From positions 186,001 to 250,000 of the forward strand of contig CAWCTB010000030.1 of the NCBI GenBank assembly GCA_963798275.1: a stretch of DNA of 64,000 bases. The letters run 5' to 3'. The DNA comes from CAWCTB01 sp963798275 (GTDB taxonomy: Bacteria; Acidobacteriota; Terriglobia; Terriglobales; Acidobacteriaceae). Both the position numbers and the translations under genes were made by a program. Below, in pieces: positions 8,714 to 15,827 of this stretch. The notes under the pieces were generated by a model. That model was not told the origin of the DNA and did not search any database. It saw only the letters and a list, made by a program, of their open reading frames with translations. How positions within the stretch are numbered: position 1 is the first letter of the stretch; each line of letters opens with the position of its first letter.

Positions 8714-8821
8714 TCTGATTAAACCTGATCTTTTGAAGGGGACGGCCTTCAGGCCGTCCGTAAAGGCCGCAAAATGAACGCGGCTTTAGCCGCGGAGGGA
8801 CCGTCCATTGACTTAATCAGA
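8714..8821. repeat. 108-bp compound palindromic repeat, copy A
   Basis: Outer inverted repeats TCTGATTAA (8714-8722) and TTAATCAGA (8813-8821) enclose two perfect inner hairpins, GGACGGCCTTCAGGCCGTCC and CGCGGCTTTAGCCGCG. The whole unit could fold as a three-way junction. A near-identical copy lies at 18625-18731. Both copies sit between convergent genes. No open frame is present, so it resembles a small non-autonomous repeat of REP, REPIN or MITE type. Confidence 0.8.
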
Positions 8822-8849
8822 CCTTCTCTAGACCGTCCCGTTGCAGGAG

Positions 8850-10601
8850 TTATTGGTTGGAGATCGTCGCAGTGCTCCCATCCAGCTTGGTGAAGCGGAC
8901 GGTGAACTTTTCGTTGTACGTCTGGGCTTTGTCCCGAAGCACGCTGATGGCGAAGGCTTCGCCCAGAAGCATGGAGTAGTCGGAGTCACTGCGCCAGTGA
9001 ATTCCGGCGTGAATGCCATGGCCGAAGGTGACGTTGTGCGCGAGCTTGTTCAACTCGCCGTTCACGGTGATTTGGCCGGCATCCTGACCTGTATAGGGCG
9101 CCAGCGACAGCCCATCGCTTGTGGGCACCAGGGGATTGGGAATTACGTAGTTGCCGTCAAAGAAGGACTTCAGCAGGGTAATGCAAGCTCCGGCGACGGT
9201 GCCGTGGCCGGTGGGGTACGCGGGGTGCGTCGGCGACCCTTCAGGGAATGCCTGCGAAAGCAGGTAACTACCGTATTTGTTAAAGCTGGCTTGGACTGCT
9301 TGTGAGTTCAAGACATTCCGGTGCAACATAGCGTTGATGGTGTTTCCCAGACCAGTCTTGATCAAGTGCACGATTCCGCCGCCGGACTCGGGACGATGCC
9401 GCAGGTGAATGATCCACTTCTGGTACCAGACGACGTTCAAGGCCCGGGCGGCTATCTCCCCGAGCGAGGCTGCCATGTCGGGTCCACCGAAGGTAGAGAA
9501 GCCGTTCTGCGTCCGGGAGTGGACATAGGGATTACCAGGATTCAACGGCACGCCGAGGGTATTCATAGCCAGGAACGCAGTGAAATACGCCTGAAACAGC
9601 ACGTCAATGTGGGTAAAGGCGGCGAGAGCGCGTCCGTTGTACTGATAGCGTAGTTGCGGATCCAGTTGATTTCGCTGTCCGGTGTCGATGCCGTTCTGCA
9701 CCTGAAACCAGGTAGTGAGGTCGGTCATGTAGTCAACGCCCGGCAGGTAGGTGGTCATCTGCTGACTCATGTCCTGCTGGCCCATTGCCGTGGGCGTAAT
9801 GAAGAACTGCGAAATGTATGGCCCCGCGGTCTCACCGGGAAAAGCGCCTCGGAACAGCAAATTGGGAGTCACCCGGCCGTTGTGATCTCTGGGGCCGGCG
9901 TAGTAAGGCATCGACGAAAGCTCAGCCGCCGCCTGAATCGCAGTCGGATTGGTCGGGTAGTCGGTGAAGGCTACGTCGCGCAACAGGGAGCCCCAATACA
10001 ACTCCACCAATTCCGTTCCGTATGCTGCACTAGCAACCGCAGGCGGCGGAGGAACAAGCACCACACTCTCCTGATTGGCCGGAGAAGGGGCATTGCCGAA
10101 CTGCACGGAGTCGGAACCCTCGAGATCGAAAGCCAGCGCTCCCTGGGGCCCATTCAGGGTGCGCGTGCCGCCGAGAATGATGTTCTCAAAGTCAGAGGGT
10201 CTGCCGCTGTTTAAGGCCCTTTTGAAGCTGTTGAAGGCCGCTGGATTGACCCGCCCGTAGCCATCCTGAAGCAGACCTTTGGTATAGGTGCCGGACTTGT
10301 CGGGATAGCGCGTCTCGTCGCCGTTAGTGGTATGTGGGGGAACAGGAATAAGCGCTTCCCGCGTTGCAGCGGCGAGGCGCAATGTAAAAGACTTTGCCAC
10401 TCGAGGGTCACTCGCGCCGGCGGGCAACTCTGCAGCCTCGGCATGAATTGGTGACAATCCGATAGCGCTGGCGGCTGCGGTGGCTGCGGCGGCGCCGCCG
10501 ATATTGCCCATGAACTTCCGTCGGCTGGGCAATGACGCTGTGTGGGACTCGCGCTCCCCACTGGAGGGGTGAGACTCCGAAACTGCCGTAGGGATCTTCA
10601 T
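8850..10601 (-). CDS. Tat-exported vanadium-dependent haloperoxidase homologue
   Basis: ATG at 10601 follows a GGAG box and gives a 583-residue protein. A twin-arginine signal is present near residue 26 (SRRKFMGNIGG, then an Ala-rich hydrophobic run), so it is exported folded. The C-terminal PAP2-like domain carries the complete vanadate pocket: YQKWIIHLRHRPE (Lys and Arg), HPAYPTGHGTVAGA (Thr-Gly-His in place of the usual Ser-Gly-His) and GIHAGIHWRSDSDYS (vanadate-coordinating His). Such enzymes oxidise halides with peroxide, while some relatives are acid phosphatases. Halide preference cannot be read from sequence. The gene stands alone between a repeat and an IS630 insertion, 166 bases from the element's left end. 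Confidence 0.85.
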   Translation of the reverse strand: MKIPTAVSESHPSSGERESHTASLPSRRKFMGNIGGAAAATAAASAIGLSPIHAEAAELPAGASDPRVAKSFTLRLAAATREALIPVPPHTTNGDETRYPDKSGTYTKGLLQDGYGRVNPAAFNSFKRALNSGRPSDFENIILGGTRTLNGPQGALAFDLEGSDSVQFGNAPSPANQESVVLVPPPPAVASAAYGTELVELYWGSLLRDVAFTDYPTNPTAIQAAAELSSMPYYAGPRDHNGRVTPNLLFRGAFPGETAGPYISQFFITPTAMGQQDMSQQMTTYLPGVDYMTDLTTWFQVQNGIDTGQRNQLDPQLRYQYNGRALAAFTHIDVLFQAYFTAFLAMNTLGVPLNPGNPYVHSRTQNGFSTFGGPDMAASLGEIAARALNVVWYQKWIIHLRHRPESGGGIVHLIKTGLGNTINAMLHRNVLNSQAVQASFNKYGSYLLSQAFPEGSPTHPAYPTGHGTVAGACITLLKSFFDGNYVIPNPLVPTSDGLSLAPYTGQDAGQITVNGELNKLAHNVTFGHGIHAGIHWRSDSDYSMLLGEAFAISVLRDKAQTYNEKFTVRFTKLDGSTATISNQ

Positions 10602-10766
10602 GTCCGGGCTCCTTCGCACCCAAAGTTTTTTGCTGCTTGCCACCCGGCCACAGTCCCCACGGCTAATTCCCGGAGAAGATTAGCTGCAAGAATCGAAAAT
10701 GGTCAAGCATTAAGTCAATGCAAAAGAGCGTGAAGCACAAAATGGAACTTGTCAGCAGGTGTATTA

Positions 10767-10793
10767 TTGTGTCCTGCATAAGTAATGTCCTAT
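10767..10793 (+). repeat. IS630 left terminal inverted repeat
   Basis: Starts TTGTGTCCTGCATAAGTAAT and continues GTCCTAT. It matches the reverse complement of the right end at 24 of 27 positions. The preceding TA at 10765-10766 is the insertion target. Confidence 0.85.
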
Positions 10794-11329
10794 TGTAGGC
10801 GCAGAAAAAGAGGACTATGTCGGATGAAGGAACGCAGCAGTGCTTCCTTCCGTTGCAGGGAGCGGGTGCAGTTGCGGGTGACGACCGCCAGTTCGGAGAC
10901 TTCATGGACGGTGCGATTGGCTAAGGGATTCATCTTGCAATAGCCCCAAAGATATTCCACCGGATTGAGTTCAGGAGCGTATGGGGGAAAGAAGAAAGTG
11001 CGCAGGCGAGGCACGGTCTCCAGGTGGGCCGTGGTCTTTTTGGCGCGATGCGCATTCAGCCGATCCCACAGCAGAAGCCAAGGCGCCTGCAGTTCCTGAT
11101 CGAGGGCCTTCAGAAAGGCAATGGCCCGCGTGGCATCGACCTCTTGCCCGGGATACAAGCGAAAATACAGCTGCACCTGGTCACGCTGAGGAGAGACACA
11201 CAGAGCAGCAATGGCAGAGACCTTCTTGTGGTGGCGACCCCGCTGATGGAGCACCGGGGTCTGGCCGCAGGGAGCCCAAGTACGGCGCACCAGCGGGGCT
11301 AACAGAAAACCGCTTTCGTCCAGAAACAC
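10790..11329 (-). CDS. IS630 transposase, DDE catalytic frame (orfB)
   Basis: This frame encodes the catalytic half of the transposase. FLDESGF supplies the first Asp, LLLWDRLNAHRAKK the second Asp, and FFFPPYAPELNPVEYLWGYCK the last acidic residue with the family signature PPYAPELNPVEYLW. It opens in the -1 frame relative to orfA. A GTG at 11329 could start it separately, but coupling through the slippery A-AAA-AAG at 11353-11359 would give one full-length ~340-residue protein, as known for IS630 members. The frame stops inside the left inverted repeat, at 10790-10792. Confidence 0.88.
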   Translation of the reverse strand: MFLDESGFLLAPLVRRTWAPCGQTPVLHQRGRHHKKVSAIAALCVSPQRDQVQLYFRLYPGQEVDATRAIAFLKALDQELQAPWLLLWDRLNAHRAKKTTAHLETVPRLRTFFFPPYAPELNPVEYLWGYCKMNPLANRTVHEVSELAVVTRNCTRSLQRKEALLRSFIRHSPLFLRLQ

Positions 11330-11340
11330 CAGCCACGCCC

Positions 11341-11793
11341 TCAGCCGGCGCGCTTTTTTTTAACCGCGGGCCAAACCTGCTTGATCCACTGCCGAATTCC
11401 GTCTTCGTCGCGCTCGACGGCTTTGCGCGCCGGTTTCTGCGGGCTCCAATTCATGGTGTGCAACAGCCGACCAATGTGATCCACGTGATAGCGCACACCG
11501 AAGCTGCGCTGGATGTGCTCGGCGATCCGCGGACAGGTCCACAAATCGGTGCCGAATCCCGCCGCCTGCGCACCTCGCAACAACTGCTTCTCCAGTTGTT
11601 GGCGCTGCTTCGGCGTCAGTTTCGGCGGTCGTCCGCTGGCTGGAACGGCTCGGAGAGCAGCTTTGCCAGCGCTGCGCTGGGCACGCTTCCAACGGCGGAC
11701 GCTGCGCGGGTCAACCTCGAGGATGCGGGCGATTTCAGCTTGCGTCAGGCCCTGCTTGAGCAAATCGACGGCGCGCTCACGTTTGCGCTGCAA
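11341..11793 (-). CDS. IS630 transposase, N-terminal DNA-binding frame (orfA)
   Basis: The frame encodes the helix-turn-helix half of the transposase: LLKQGLTQAEIARILEVDPR (first HTH), VRRWKRAQR, then a winged second HTH region around GFGTDLWTCPRIAEHIQRSF. It ends in TGA at 11343-11341, just after the run of eight A residues that carries the frameshift site. TTG at 11793 is the first recognised start. Homologues usually begin 'MRPKGSPEEL', and here the matching residues IRPQGSPEEL are encoded upstream with ATC at 11820-11818 where ATG is expected, right after a GGAGGTGA box. The start codon may thus be mutated, or ATC may be used. Confidence 0.82.
   Translation of the reverse strand: MQRKRERAVDLLKQGLTQAEIARILEVDPRSVRRWKRAQRSAGKAALRAVPASGRPPKLTPKQRQQLEKQLLRGAQAAGFGTDLWTCPRIAEHIQRSFGVRYHVDHIGRLLHTMNWSPQKPARKAVERDEDGIRQWIKQVWPAVKKKRAG
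11353..11359 (-). promoter_or_regulatory. Programmed -1 frameshift site A-AAA-AAG
   Basis: On the minus strand the orfA codons read GTT AAA AAA AAG CGC, giving the heptamer A AAA AAG in the correct phase for tandem tRNA slippage by -1 (as in dnaX and many IS elements). Slippage here joins orfA to the DDE frame. The orfA stop follows nine bases later. Confidence 0.7.
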
Positions 11794-11847
11794 CTCTTCC
11801 GGACTGCCTTGCGGTCGGATAGGTCACCTCCCCACCACCAGAGCAGT

Positions 11848-11874
11848 ATAGGACATTATTTATGCAGGAATCAA
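11848..11874 (-). repeat. IS630 right terminal inverted repeat
   Basis: Read on the minus strand it begins TTGATTCCTGCATAAATAAT and continues GTCCTAT, three mismatches from the left repeat. The TA that follows at 11875-11876 completes the target duplication. Confidence 0.85.
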
Positions 11875-11961
11875 TAGCCGCCTCACCGGAGTGAACGGTT
11901 GATTACTTTCAGGAAAAGCGCGGGGGAGAAATCGACTGTCAGCAGCCGATTCCGTGTAGAA

Positions 11962-11988
11962 GAAAAAAGCGGGCAATTAGCCCGCTTT
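11962..11988 (-). terminator. Intrinsic terminator of rpsT
   Basis: On the minus strand AAAGCGGGC-TAATT-GCCCGCTTT forms a 9-bp stem followed by a run of T. It lies about 30 bases after the rpsT stop. The structure is symmetric and could also work for the plus strand. Confidence 0.85.
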
Positions 11989-12019
11989 CAAAACCTGGGA
12001 TTGATCTGTTTTACTTCTT

Positions 12020-12292
12020 TTACTTTGCTGCGCCTACGGCCTTCACCCGCTTGCTCAGGCGCGCCTTGTAGCGGCTGGCGGTGTTCTTGTGCAGAACACC
12101 CTTCTGGACGCCCTTGTCCACGAGCGCGGTTGTGGCGCTATACGCCTTCTGGGCCTCCGGCTTGTCACCTTTGGCAATGGCCTCGCGCAAAGTGCGCAAA
12201 GCGCTGCGCAGGCGGGACTTGTTGGCGCGGTTCTGCGCCGTCTTCTTTTCTGTTTGACGGGCGCGCTTCAGCGCCGAAAAATGATTCGCCAT
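12020..12292 (-). CDS. rpsT: 30S ribosomal protein S20
   Basis: The 90-residue, very basic protein matches S20 throughout: MANHFSALKRARQTEKKTAQ at the N-terminus, NRANKSRLRSALRTLREAI, then VDKGVQKGVLHKNTASRYKA and a KRVKA tail. S20 binds the 5' and 3' minor domains of 16S rRNA early in 30S assembly. Length is standard. As in many bacteria it is a single-gene unit, with its own hairpin terminator immediately downstream. The 378 bases on its upstream side hold the divergent sigma-54-type promoter of the first tandem PEP-CTERM gene. Confidence 0.97.
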   Translation of the reverse strand: MANHFSALKRARQTEKKTAQNRANKSRLRSALRTLREAIAKGDKPEAQKAYSATTALVDKGVQKGVLHKNTASRYKARLSKRVKAVGAAK

Positions 12293-12483
12293 AACTCTGC
12301 TTGTATTCCTCTGGTAGAAATCTCGACGTGAGCCGGATACCTGATTCTACTGGAAAACAGCTCAATCCGGCAAACACCTTCGGGGAAATCGCAACCAGTT
12401 TTCTCCCTCGCCACACGTTGGCCTCGGCAGCAGTGAGGACTTGCCAGCACTTTAGTCTGGGGAAATGCATATCCAAAAGTTCT

Positions 12484-12495
12484 GCAGAATTCTGC
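12484..12495. promoter_or_regulatory. Putative activator site upstream of PEP-CTERM gene 1
   Basis: GCAGAATTCTGC is a perfect 12-bp palindrome whose end lies exactly 63 bases before the -24 GG of the sigma-54-type promoter. The second PEP-CTERM gene has GCAAGATTTTGC at the same distance. Conserved spacing suggests a bacterial enhancer-binding protein site. Confidence 0.55.
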
Positions 12496-12555
12496 ACTTA
12501 TTTTATGCGTGCACTCGGCTGACTGCTGAAATAAAAGAACTTACGATAAAAATCA

Positions 12556-12571
12556 TTGGCACTCCAATTGC
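12556..12571 (+). promoter_or_regulatory. Sigma-54 (RpoN) type promoter, PEP-CTERM gene 1
   Basis: TTGGCACTCCAATTGC has GG and GC exactly 12 bases apart and matches the TGGCAC-N5-TTGC consensus. It predicts a start near 12583 and a ~90-base leader before ATG 12671. The preceding 45 bases (GGCTGACTGCT, then an A-rich run and AAAAATCA) are conserved in the second copy. Confidence 0.75.
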
Positions 12572-12670
12572 GAGGGTAACAATGGCAATTTGGTGCGCCT
12601 AGTTACTGTCAAGTGTTCGTGCCAGCATGCCAGCTGTCCACTCGTTGTCTTGTAAGGGGGAGATTCACGA

Positions 12671-13270
12671 ATGAAACTTCGCGTCACTCTATTGTTGTTA
12701 CTGGCGGGCCTTATGCTCGCTACCACTCCGGTTTGGTCGCAGAGCCAATGCGATCAAGTGGCCGGGAACCTTATCGCCAACTGCGGATTCGAAACCGGTG
12801 ACTTCACCGGTTGGACCTGGACCGGGAACATGGGGGCCACCCTCGTATCAAATGGATACGCTCACTCCGGCAACTTCGGTGCCCAGTTGGGACCGGTCGG
12901 CAGTGACGGTTTCCTCACCCAGCAGATCGGGGACAACAGTAACGTCTACCTGATTTCCTTCTGGCTGGAGATGAACGGAGGCCCCACCAATGACTTCACC
13001 GTTTTCTGGAACGGGAATGACATCGGTCCCGATCTGGTGAACGTTCAGGCCTTTCCGTATGTGCAGTATAGCGGGCTCTTCCTGGGCAACGTCGGCGCCG
13101 GATCGAATACCATCACTTTCCAGTACCGTCAGGACCCTTCTTACTGGGGTCTGGATGACGTTGTTGTCCTCAATGCGGGTAGCGCGACTCCGGAACCTGC
13201 CAGCCTGTTGCTGTTTGGTACGGGCATCGTCGGCCTCGCGGGTGTGGTTCGCCGTAAGCTCAGCCTCTAG
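12671..13270 (+). CDS. PEP-CTERM exported protein, tandem paralogue 1
   Basis: This 199-residue protein has a signal peptide (MKLRVTLLLLLAGLMLATTP, cleavage after VWS or SQS). A ~150-residue beta-sandwich-like domain opens NLIANCGFETGDFTGWTWTG and contains GPVGSDGFLTQQIGDNSNVY and LDDVVVLNAG. The tail is a PEP-CTERM motif, TPEPASLLLFGTGIVGLAG followed by RRKLSL. The 'NCGFETGDFTGW' opening is common in carbohydrate-binding-like surface proteins of this class. A GGGGGAG box precedes the ATG. Its promoter is of the sigma-54 type and a hairpin terminator follows. The neighbour at 13618 is a paralogue with the same regulatory layout, so this is a recent tandem duplication. Confidence 0.9.
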   Translation: MKLRVTLLLLLAGLMLATTPVWSQSQCDQVAGNLIANCGFETGDFTGWTWTGNMGATLVSNGYAHSGNFGAQLGPVGSDGFLTQQIGDNSNVYLISFWLEMNGGPTNDFTVFWNGNDIGPDLVNVQAFPYVQYSGLFLGNVGAGSNTITFQYRQDPSYWGLDDVVVLNAGSATPEPASLLLFGTGIVGLAGVVRRKLSL

Positions 13271-13293
13271 GTTCTCAATTTTTCTGCTAACTC

Positions 13294-13326
13294 AGCCGGA
13301 GCCGTGATTGGCTCCGGCTTTCCTTT
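13294..13326 (+). terminator. Intrinsic terminator, PEP-CTERM gene 1
   Basis: AGCCGGAGCC (13294-13303) pairs with GGCTCCGGCT (13310-13319) around a 6-base loop, followed by a T-rich stretch. The paralogue carries the same stem at 14238. Confidence 0.85.
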
Positions 13327-13424
13327 GTCGCATTTATCGATTCCCTGATGCAACCTGCGACTTTAGATCTGGCTGGCACCCTAAAACCCTAGTCTTATTT
13401 TGGGAAAATTGTTCCACATTTGTC

Positions 13425-13436
13425 GCAAGATTTTGC
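13425..13436. promoter_or_regulatory. Putative activator site upstream of PEP-CTERM gene 2
   Basis: GCAAGATTTTGC, a near-palindrome related to GCAGAATTCTGC at 12484. It again ends 63 bases before the -24 GG. Flanking bases (C before, AC after) are also shared. Confidence 0.55.
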
Positions 13437-13496
13437 ACCTTTGTAACAGGCGTAGTGGGCTGACTGCTTAAAAATAAGGACTTACAGCAAAAATCA

Positions 13497-13512
13497 TTGG
13501 CGACCAAATTGC
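13497..13512 (+). promoter_or_regulatory. Sigma-54 (RpoN) type promoter, PEP-CTERM gene 2
   Basis: TTGGCGACCAAATTGC keeps GG and GC 12 bases apart, as at 12556. It predicts a start near 13524 and a ~95-base leader. The upstream GGCTGACTGCT block and the AAAAATCA run are conserved between the two promoters. Confidence 0.72.
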
Positions 13513-13617
13513 TCCTGATTTCGTCACCAGTGTCGTCGTAGGTTACTTCCAAGATCCGCCGTATGGCTGGCTTGTGAGTTGTTACAGTCGTCCGTTTGAC
13601 AAAGGAGAGATTCACGA

Positions 13618-14214
13618 ATGAGACTTCGCGCCACCCTGTTGTTCTTGCTGGCGAGCTTCGTGCTCGCTACCACGCCGGTCTGGTCGCAGAGCATTTGCGA
13701 CAACACAGCCGGTAATCTCGTCGTCAACTGCGGCTTCGAAACCGGTGATTTGACCGGTTGGACCCAAAGCGGAAACACCGGTTTCACCGGAGTAACTACT
13801 TTCCCAAACTCTGGAAACTACGCGGCCTATATGGGACCAGTCGGCAGCGATGGTTTTCTGACGCAGGATGTTGGCGACAACAGCAACGTCTACTTCGTAT
13901 CGTTTTACCTGTACAACGACGGCGGAACCCCCAATGATTTCACCGTCTACTGGAACGGGGTTGATGTTGGTCCCGATCTCGTCGATGCGGGGGCCTTCGG
14001 CTACACCCAGTTTTTCGGATTTCTGCTCGGCAACGTCGGCGCCGGATCGAACAGCTTGACCTTCGGCTTCCGCCAGGATCCAGCCTTCTGGTACCTGGAT
14101 GACGTTGTCGTCGTCAATGCCGGCAGTACCACTCCGGAACCCGGCAGCCTGTTGCTGTTTGGCACGGGCATTGTGGGCCTCGCGGGAATCGTCCGCCGCA
14201 AACTCAGCCTGTAG
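13618..14214 (+). CDS. PEP-CTERM exported protein, tandem paralogue 2
   Basis: This 198-residue paralogue of the preceding gene has the same parts: signal peptide (MRLRATLLFLLASFVLATTP), NLVVNCGFETGDLTGWTQSG, GPVGSDGFLTQDVGDNSNVY, a Trp/Asp-rich C-terminal strand set ending YLDDVVVVNAG, and the sorting tail TPEPGSLLLFGTGIVGLAG plus RRKLSL. Leader and tail are nearly identical to paralogue 1, while the loop at residues 45-70 is more diverged. Such divergence would fit surface-exposed ligand or contact loops. It is presumably exosortase-processed, with the exosortase encoded elsewhere. An AGGAGAG box precedes the ATG, and promoter and terminator are duplicated copies of those of paralogue 1. 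Confidence 0.9.
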   Translation: MRLRATLLFLLASFVLATTPVWSQSICDNTAGNLVVNCGFETGDLTGWTQSGNTGFTGVTTFPNSGNYAAYMGPVGSDGFLTQDVGDNSNVYFVSFYLYNDGGTPNDFTVYWNGVDVGPDLVDAGAFGYTQFFGFLLGNVGAGSNSLTFGFRQDPAFWYLDDVVVVNAGSTTPEPGSLLLFGTGIVGLAGIVRRKLSL

Positions 14215-14237
14215 AACCTCAACCTCCCTACAACTTC

Positions 14238-14268
14238 AGCCGGAGCCGCGATTGGCTCCGGCTTTGTT
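14238..14268 (+). terminator. Intrinsic terminator, PEP-CTERM gene 2
   Basis: AGCCGGAGCC (14238-14247) pairs with GGCTCCGGCT (14254-14263), followed by TTTGTTG. It is the same hairpin as after paralogue 1. Confidence 0.85.
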
Positions 14269-14412
14269 GTGATGCATCGATTGGCTCGTTCGGCCTGACT
14301 CGGAAACAGCGGCGTGCTGCAGTATCTATCAAACCGGGAAACTGGCGCGCGCAGCCCTTTTCCGGGCGATCCCTTTTCGCCGGCCCCGCCATCTAATTAG
14401 ATAGGTAATAGA

Positions 14413-14432
14413 CCGTCACCGGGCGGTGACGG
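14413..14432. other. GC-rich hairpin upstream of phoH
   Basis: CCGTCACC and GGTGACGG form a perfect 8-bp stem around GGGC. A run of seven T occurs about 20 bases later (14451-14457). It could be a leader hairpin or attenuator for the phoH unit, or a second terminator. The rest of 14269-14659 shows no supported gene. Confidence 0.35.
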
Positions 14433-14659
14433 CATCTTGAGTGCCACGGTTTTTTTATTGCGAACGGCATTGACGCCGTTTCGCTGCGAGGTTACGCTTA
14501 GCGGCAATGGTAGTTTTTCGCTTCGGCGAACAACCCGGTCGTACCCTTTCCTTCGCACCAGCGCATCCATGCATCACACTGCTTCGCGTATGCCCGCCAC
14601 GCGGCCGGCGCGCGGTTTCGACCACTCATGGGACCATCGGAGGCTAACACCCGACCTGA

Positions 14660-15769
14660 ATGAAAAAAAATATCGAGATCAGCCCCAACATCGAGACACT
14701 CTTCGGCACCCGCGATGAAAATCTGCGCCTGCTGGAAGACGGCTTGAACGTCACCATCGTTCTGCGATCTGATTCCATCGAGATTGACGGCGCCCCCAGC
14801 GATGTCGCCCGCGCCCAACAGGTGTTCACCGACTACGAACATCTGCTGCGCAGCGGATTCTCCTTCGTCAACGGCGATCTGGGCTCGATGCTGCGGGTCC
14901 TGACCGCCGATTCCGCCGCCACCTTGCGCGGACTGGCCGAGGCCGGCAAGCAGCGCTCCTTCGGCAAGCGCACCGTGCAGCCCAAGAGCATCAACCAGCG
15001 GCGCTATCTGGAAGCCATCGAGAAGCACGACATGGTGTTCGGGGTTGGTCCAGCCGGAACGGGAAAAACTTATCTCGCCGTGGCCATGGCCATCTCAGCC
15101 CTTATGTCCAAGCGCGTCAACCGCATCGTCCTGGCGCGACCGGCGGTCGAGGCAGGCGAGCGCCTGGGCTTTTTGCCCGGCACCCTGCAGGAGAAGGTCG
15201 ATCCCTATCTCCGCCCGTTGTACGACGCGCTGTACGACATGCTCGACCCTGACAAGGTCGATCGCTACCTGGAAAAGAACGTCATCGAGATCGCGCCTAT
15301 CGCCTTCATGCGCGGACGCACGCTCAATGACGCCTTCGTCATACTCGACGAGGCGCAGAACACCACCTCCGAGCAGATGAAGATGTTCGTCACCCGTCTG
15401 GGCTTCAACTCCAAGGCGGTGATCACCGGCGACATCACGCAGATCGATTTGCCCAACGCGAACCGCAGCGGACTGGTTGAGGCCGTCGACATCCTGAAGA
15501 ATGTCGAGGGTATCCGCTTCTGCTACTTCGACGAGGGAGACGTCGTGCGTCATCACCTGGTACAGCGCATCATCCGAGCCTACGAAGATGCCAAACCTCG
15601 CAACGAACAACTCTCGTTGTCGCTGGAACTCAAGAACGGTAACGGCTATGCCGCGGCCCGCGCCAGCGACGGGCGCGCCGACTCCGCCAATGTCGAGCGC
15701 GAAGCTCCACTGGTCGAAATGCCTCCCGCGGTCGAGCCGGGCGCTGCGCCGGATCGCGTCTCTGAGTAG
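14660..15769 (+). CDS. phoH: PhoH family ATPase
   Basis: The 369-residue cytoplasmic protein has an N-terminal KH-like region (residues ~1-110) and then the PhoH P-loop domain. Walker A is GPAGTGKT at residues ~130-137, and Walker B is VILDEAQN at ~227. TGDITQIDLP follows at ~256, and SGLVEAVDIL is characteristic of PhoH. The C-terminal ~45 residues are low-complexity. PhoH proteins are ATPases linked to RNA metabolism, and next to ybeY they are usually associated with rRNA maturation. Here phoH is followed by ybeY, corC and era, the conserved phoH-ybeY-corC-era order of many bacteria. Confidence 0.93.
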   Translation: MKKNIEISPNIETLFGTRDENLRLLEDGLNVTIVLRSDSIEIDGAPSDVARAQQVFTDYEHLLRSGFSFVNGDLGSMLRVLTADSAATLRGLAEAGKQRSFGKRTVQPKSINQRRYLEAIEKHDMVFGVGPAGTGKTYLAVAMAISALMSKRVNRIVLARPAVEAGERLGFLPGTLQEKVDPYLRPLYDALYDMLDPDKVDRYLEKNVIEIAPIAFMRGRTLNDAFVILDEAQNTTSEQMKMFVTRLGFNSKAVITGDITQIDLPNANRSGLVEAVDILKNVEGIRFCYFDEGDVVRHHLVQRIIRAYEDAKPRNEQLSLSLELKNGNGYAAARASDGRADSANVEREAPLVEMPPAVEPGAAPDRVSE

Positions 15770-15788
15770 AAGCTTGCTACCATAGTGT

Positions 15789-15815
15789 GGGAGGGCATCT
15801 CGCCCTCCCCTTTGT
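15789..15815 (+). terminator. Hairpin between phoH and ybeY
   Basis: GGGAGGGC (15789-15796) pairs with GCCCTCCC (15802-15809), followed by CTTTGTT. It probably ends or attenuates part of the phoH transcript. The T run is weak, so read-through into ybeY is likely. Confidence 0.5.
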
Positions 15816-15827
15816 TATTGAACGGAC

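Larger units (their letters stand above)
10767..11874 (-). mobile_element. Complete IS630-family insertion sequence (1108 bp)
   Basis: The element is bounded by 27-bp terminal inverted repeats (10767-10793 and 11848-11874, 24 of 27 identical). It is flanked on both sides by the dinucleotide TA (10765-10766 and 11875-11876), the target and duplication of IS630/Tc1-mariner elements. It encodes a two-frame transposase on the minus strand with a classical -1 slippery heptamer between the frames. Intact ends and uninterrupted frames suggest a fairly recent insertion. It landed between the haloperoxidase promoter region and the rpsT terminator without breaking a gene. Confidence 0.9.

Noticed and set aside
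10981..11877. 298-codon plus-strand frame across the IS630 element
   Set aside because: It runs opposite the transposase through both its frames and into the terminal repeat. It has no start signals or homology and is treated as a shadow.
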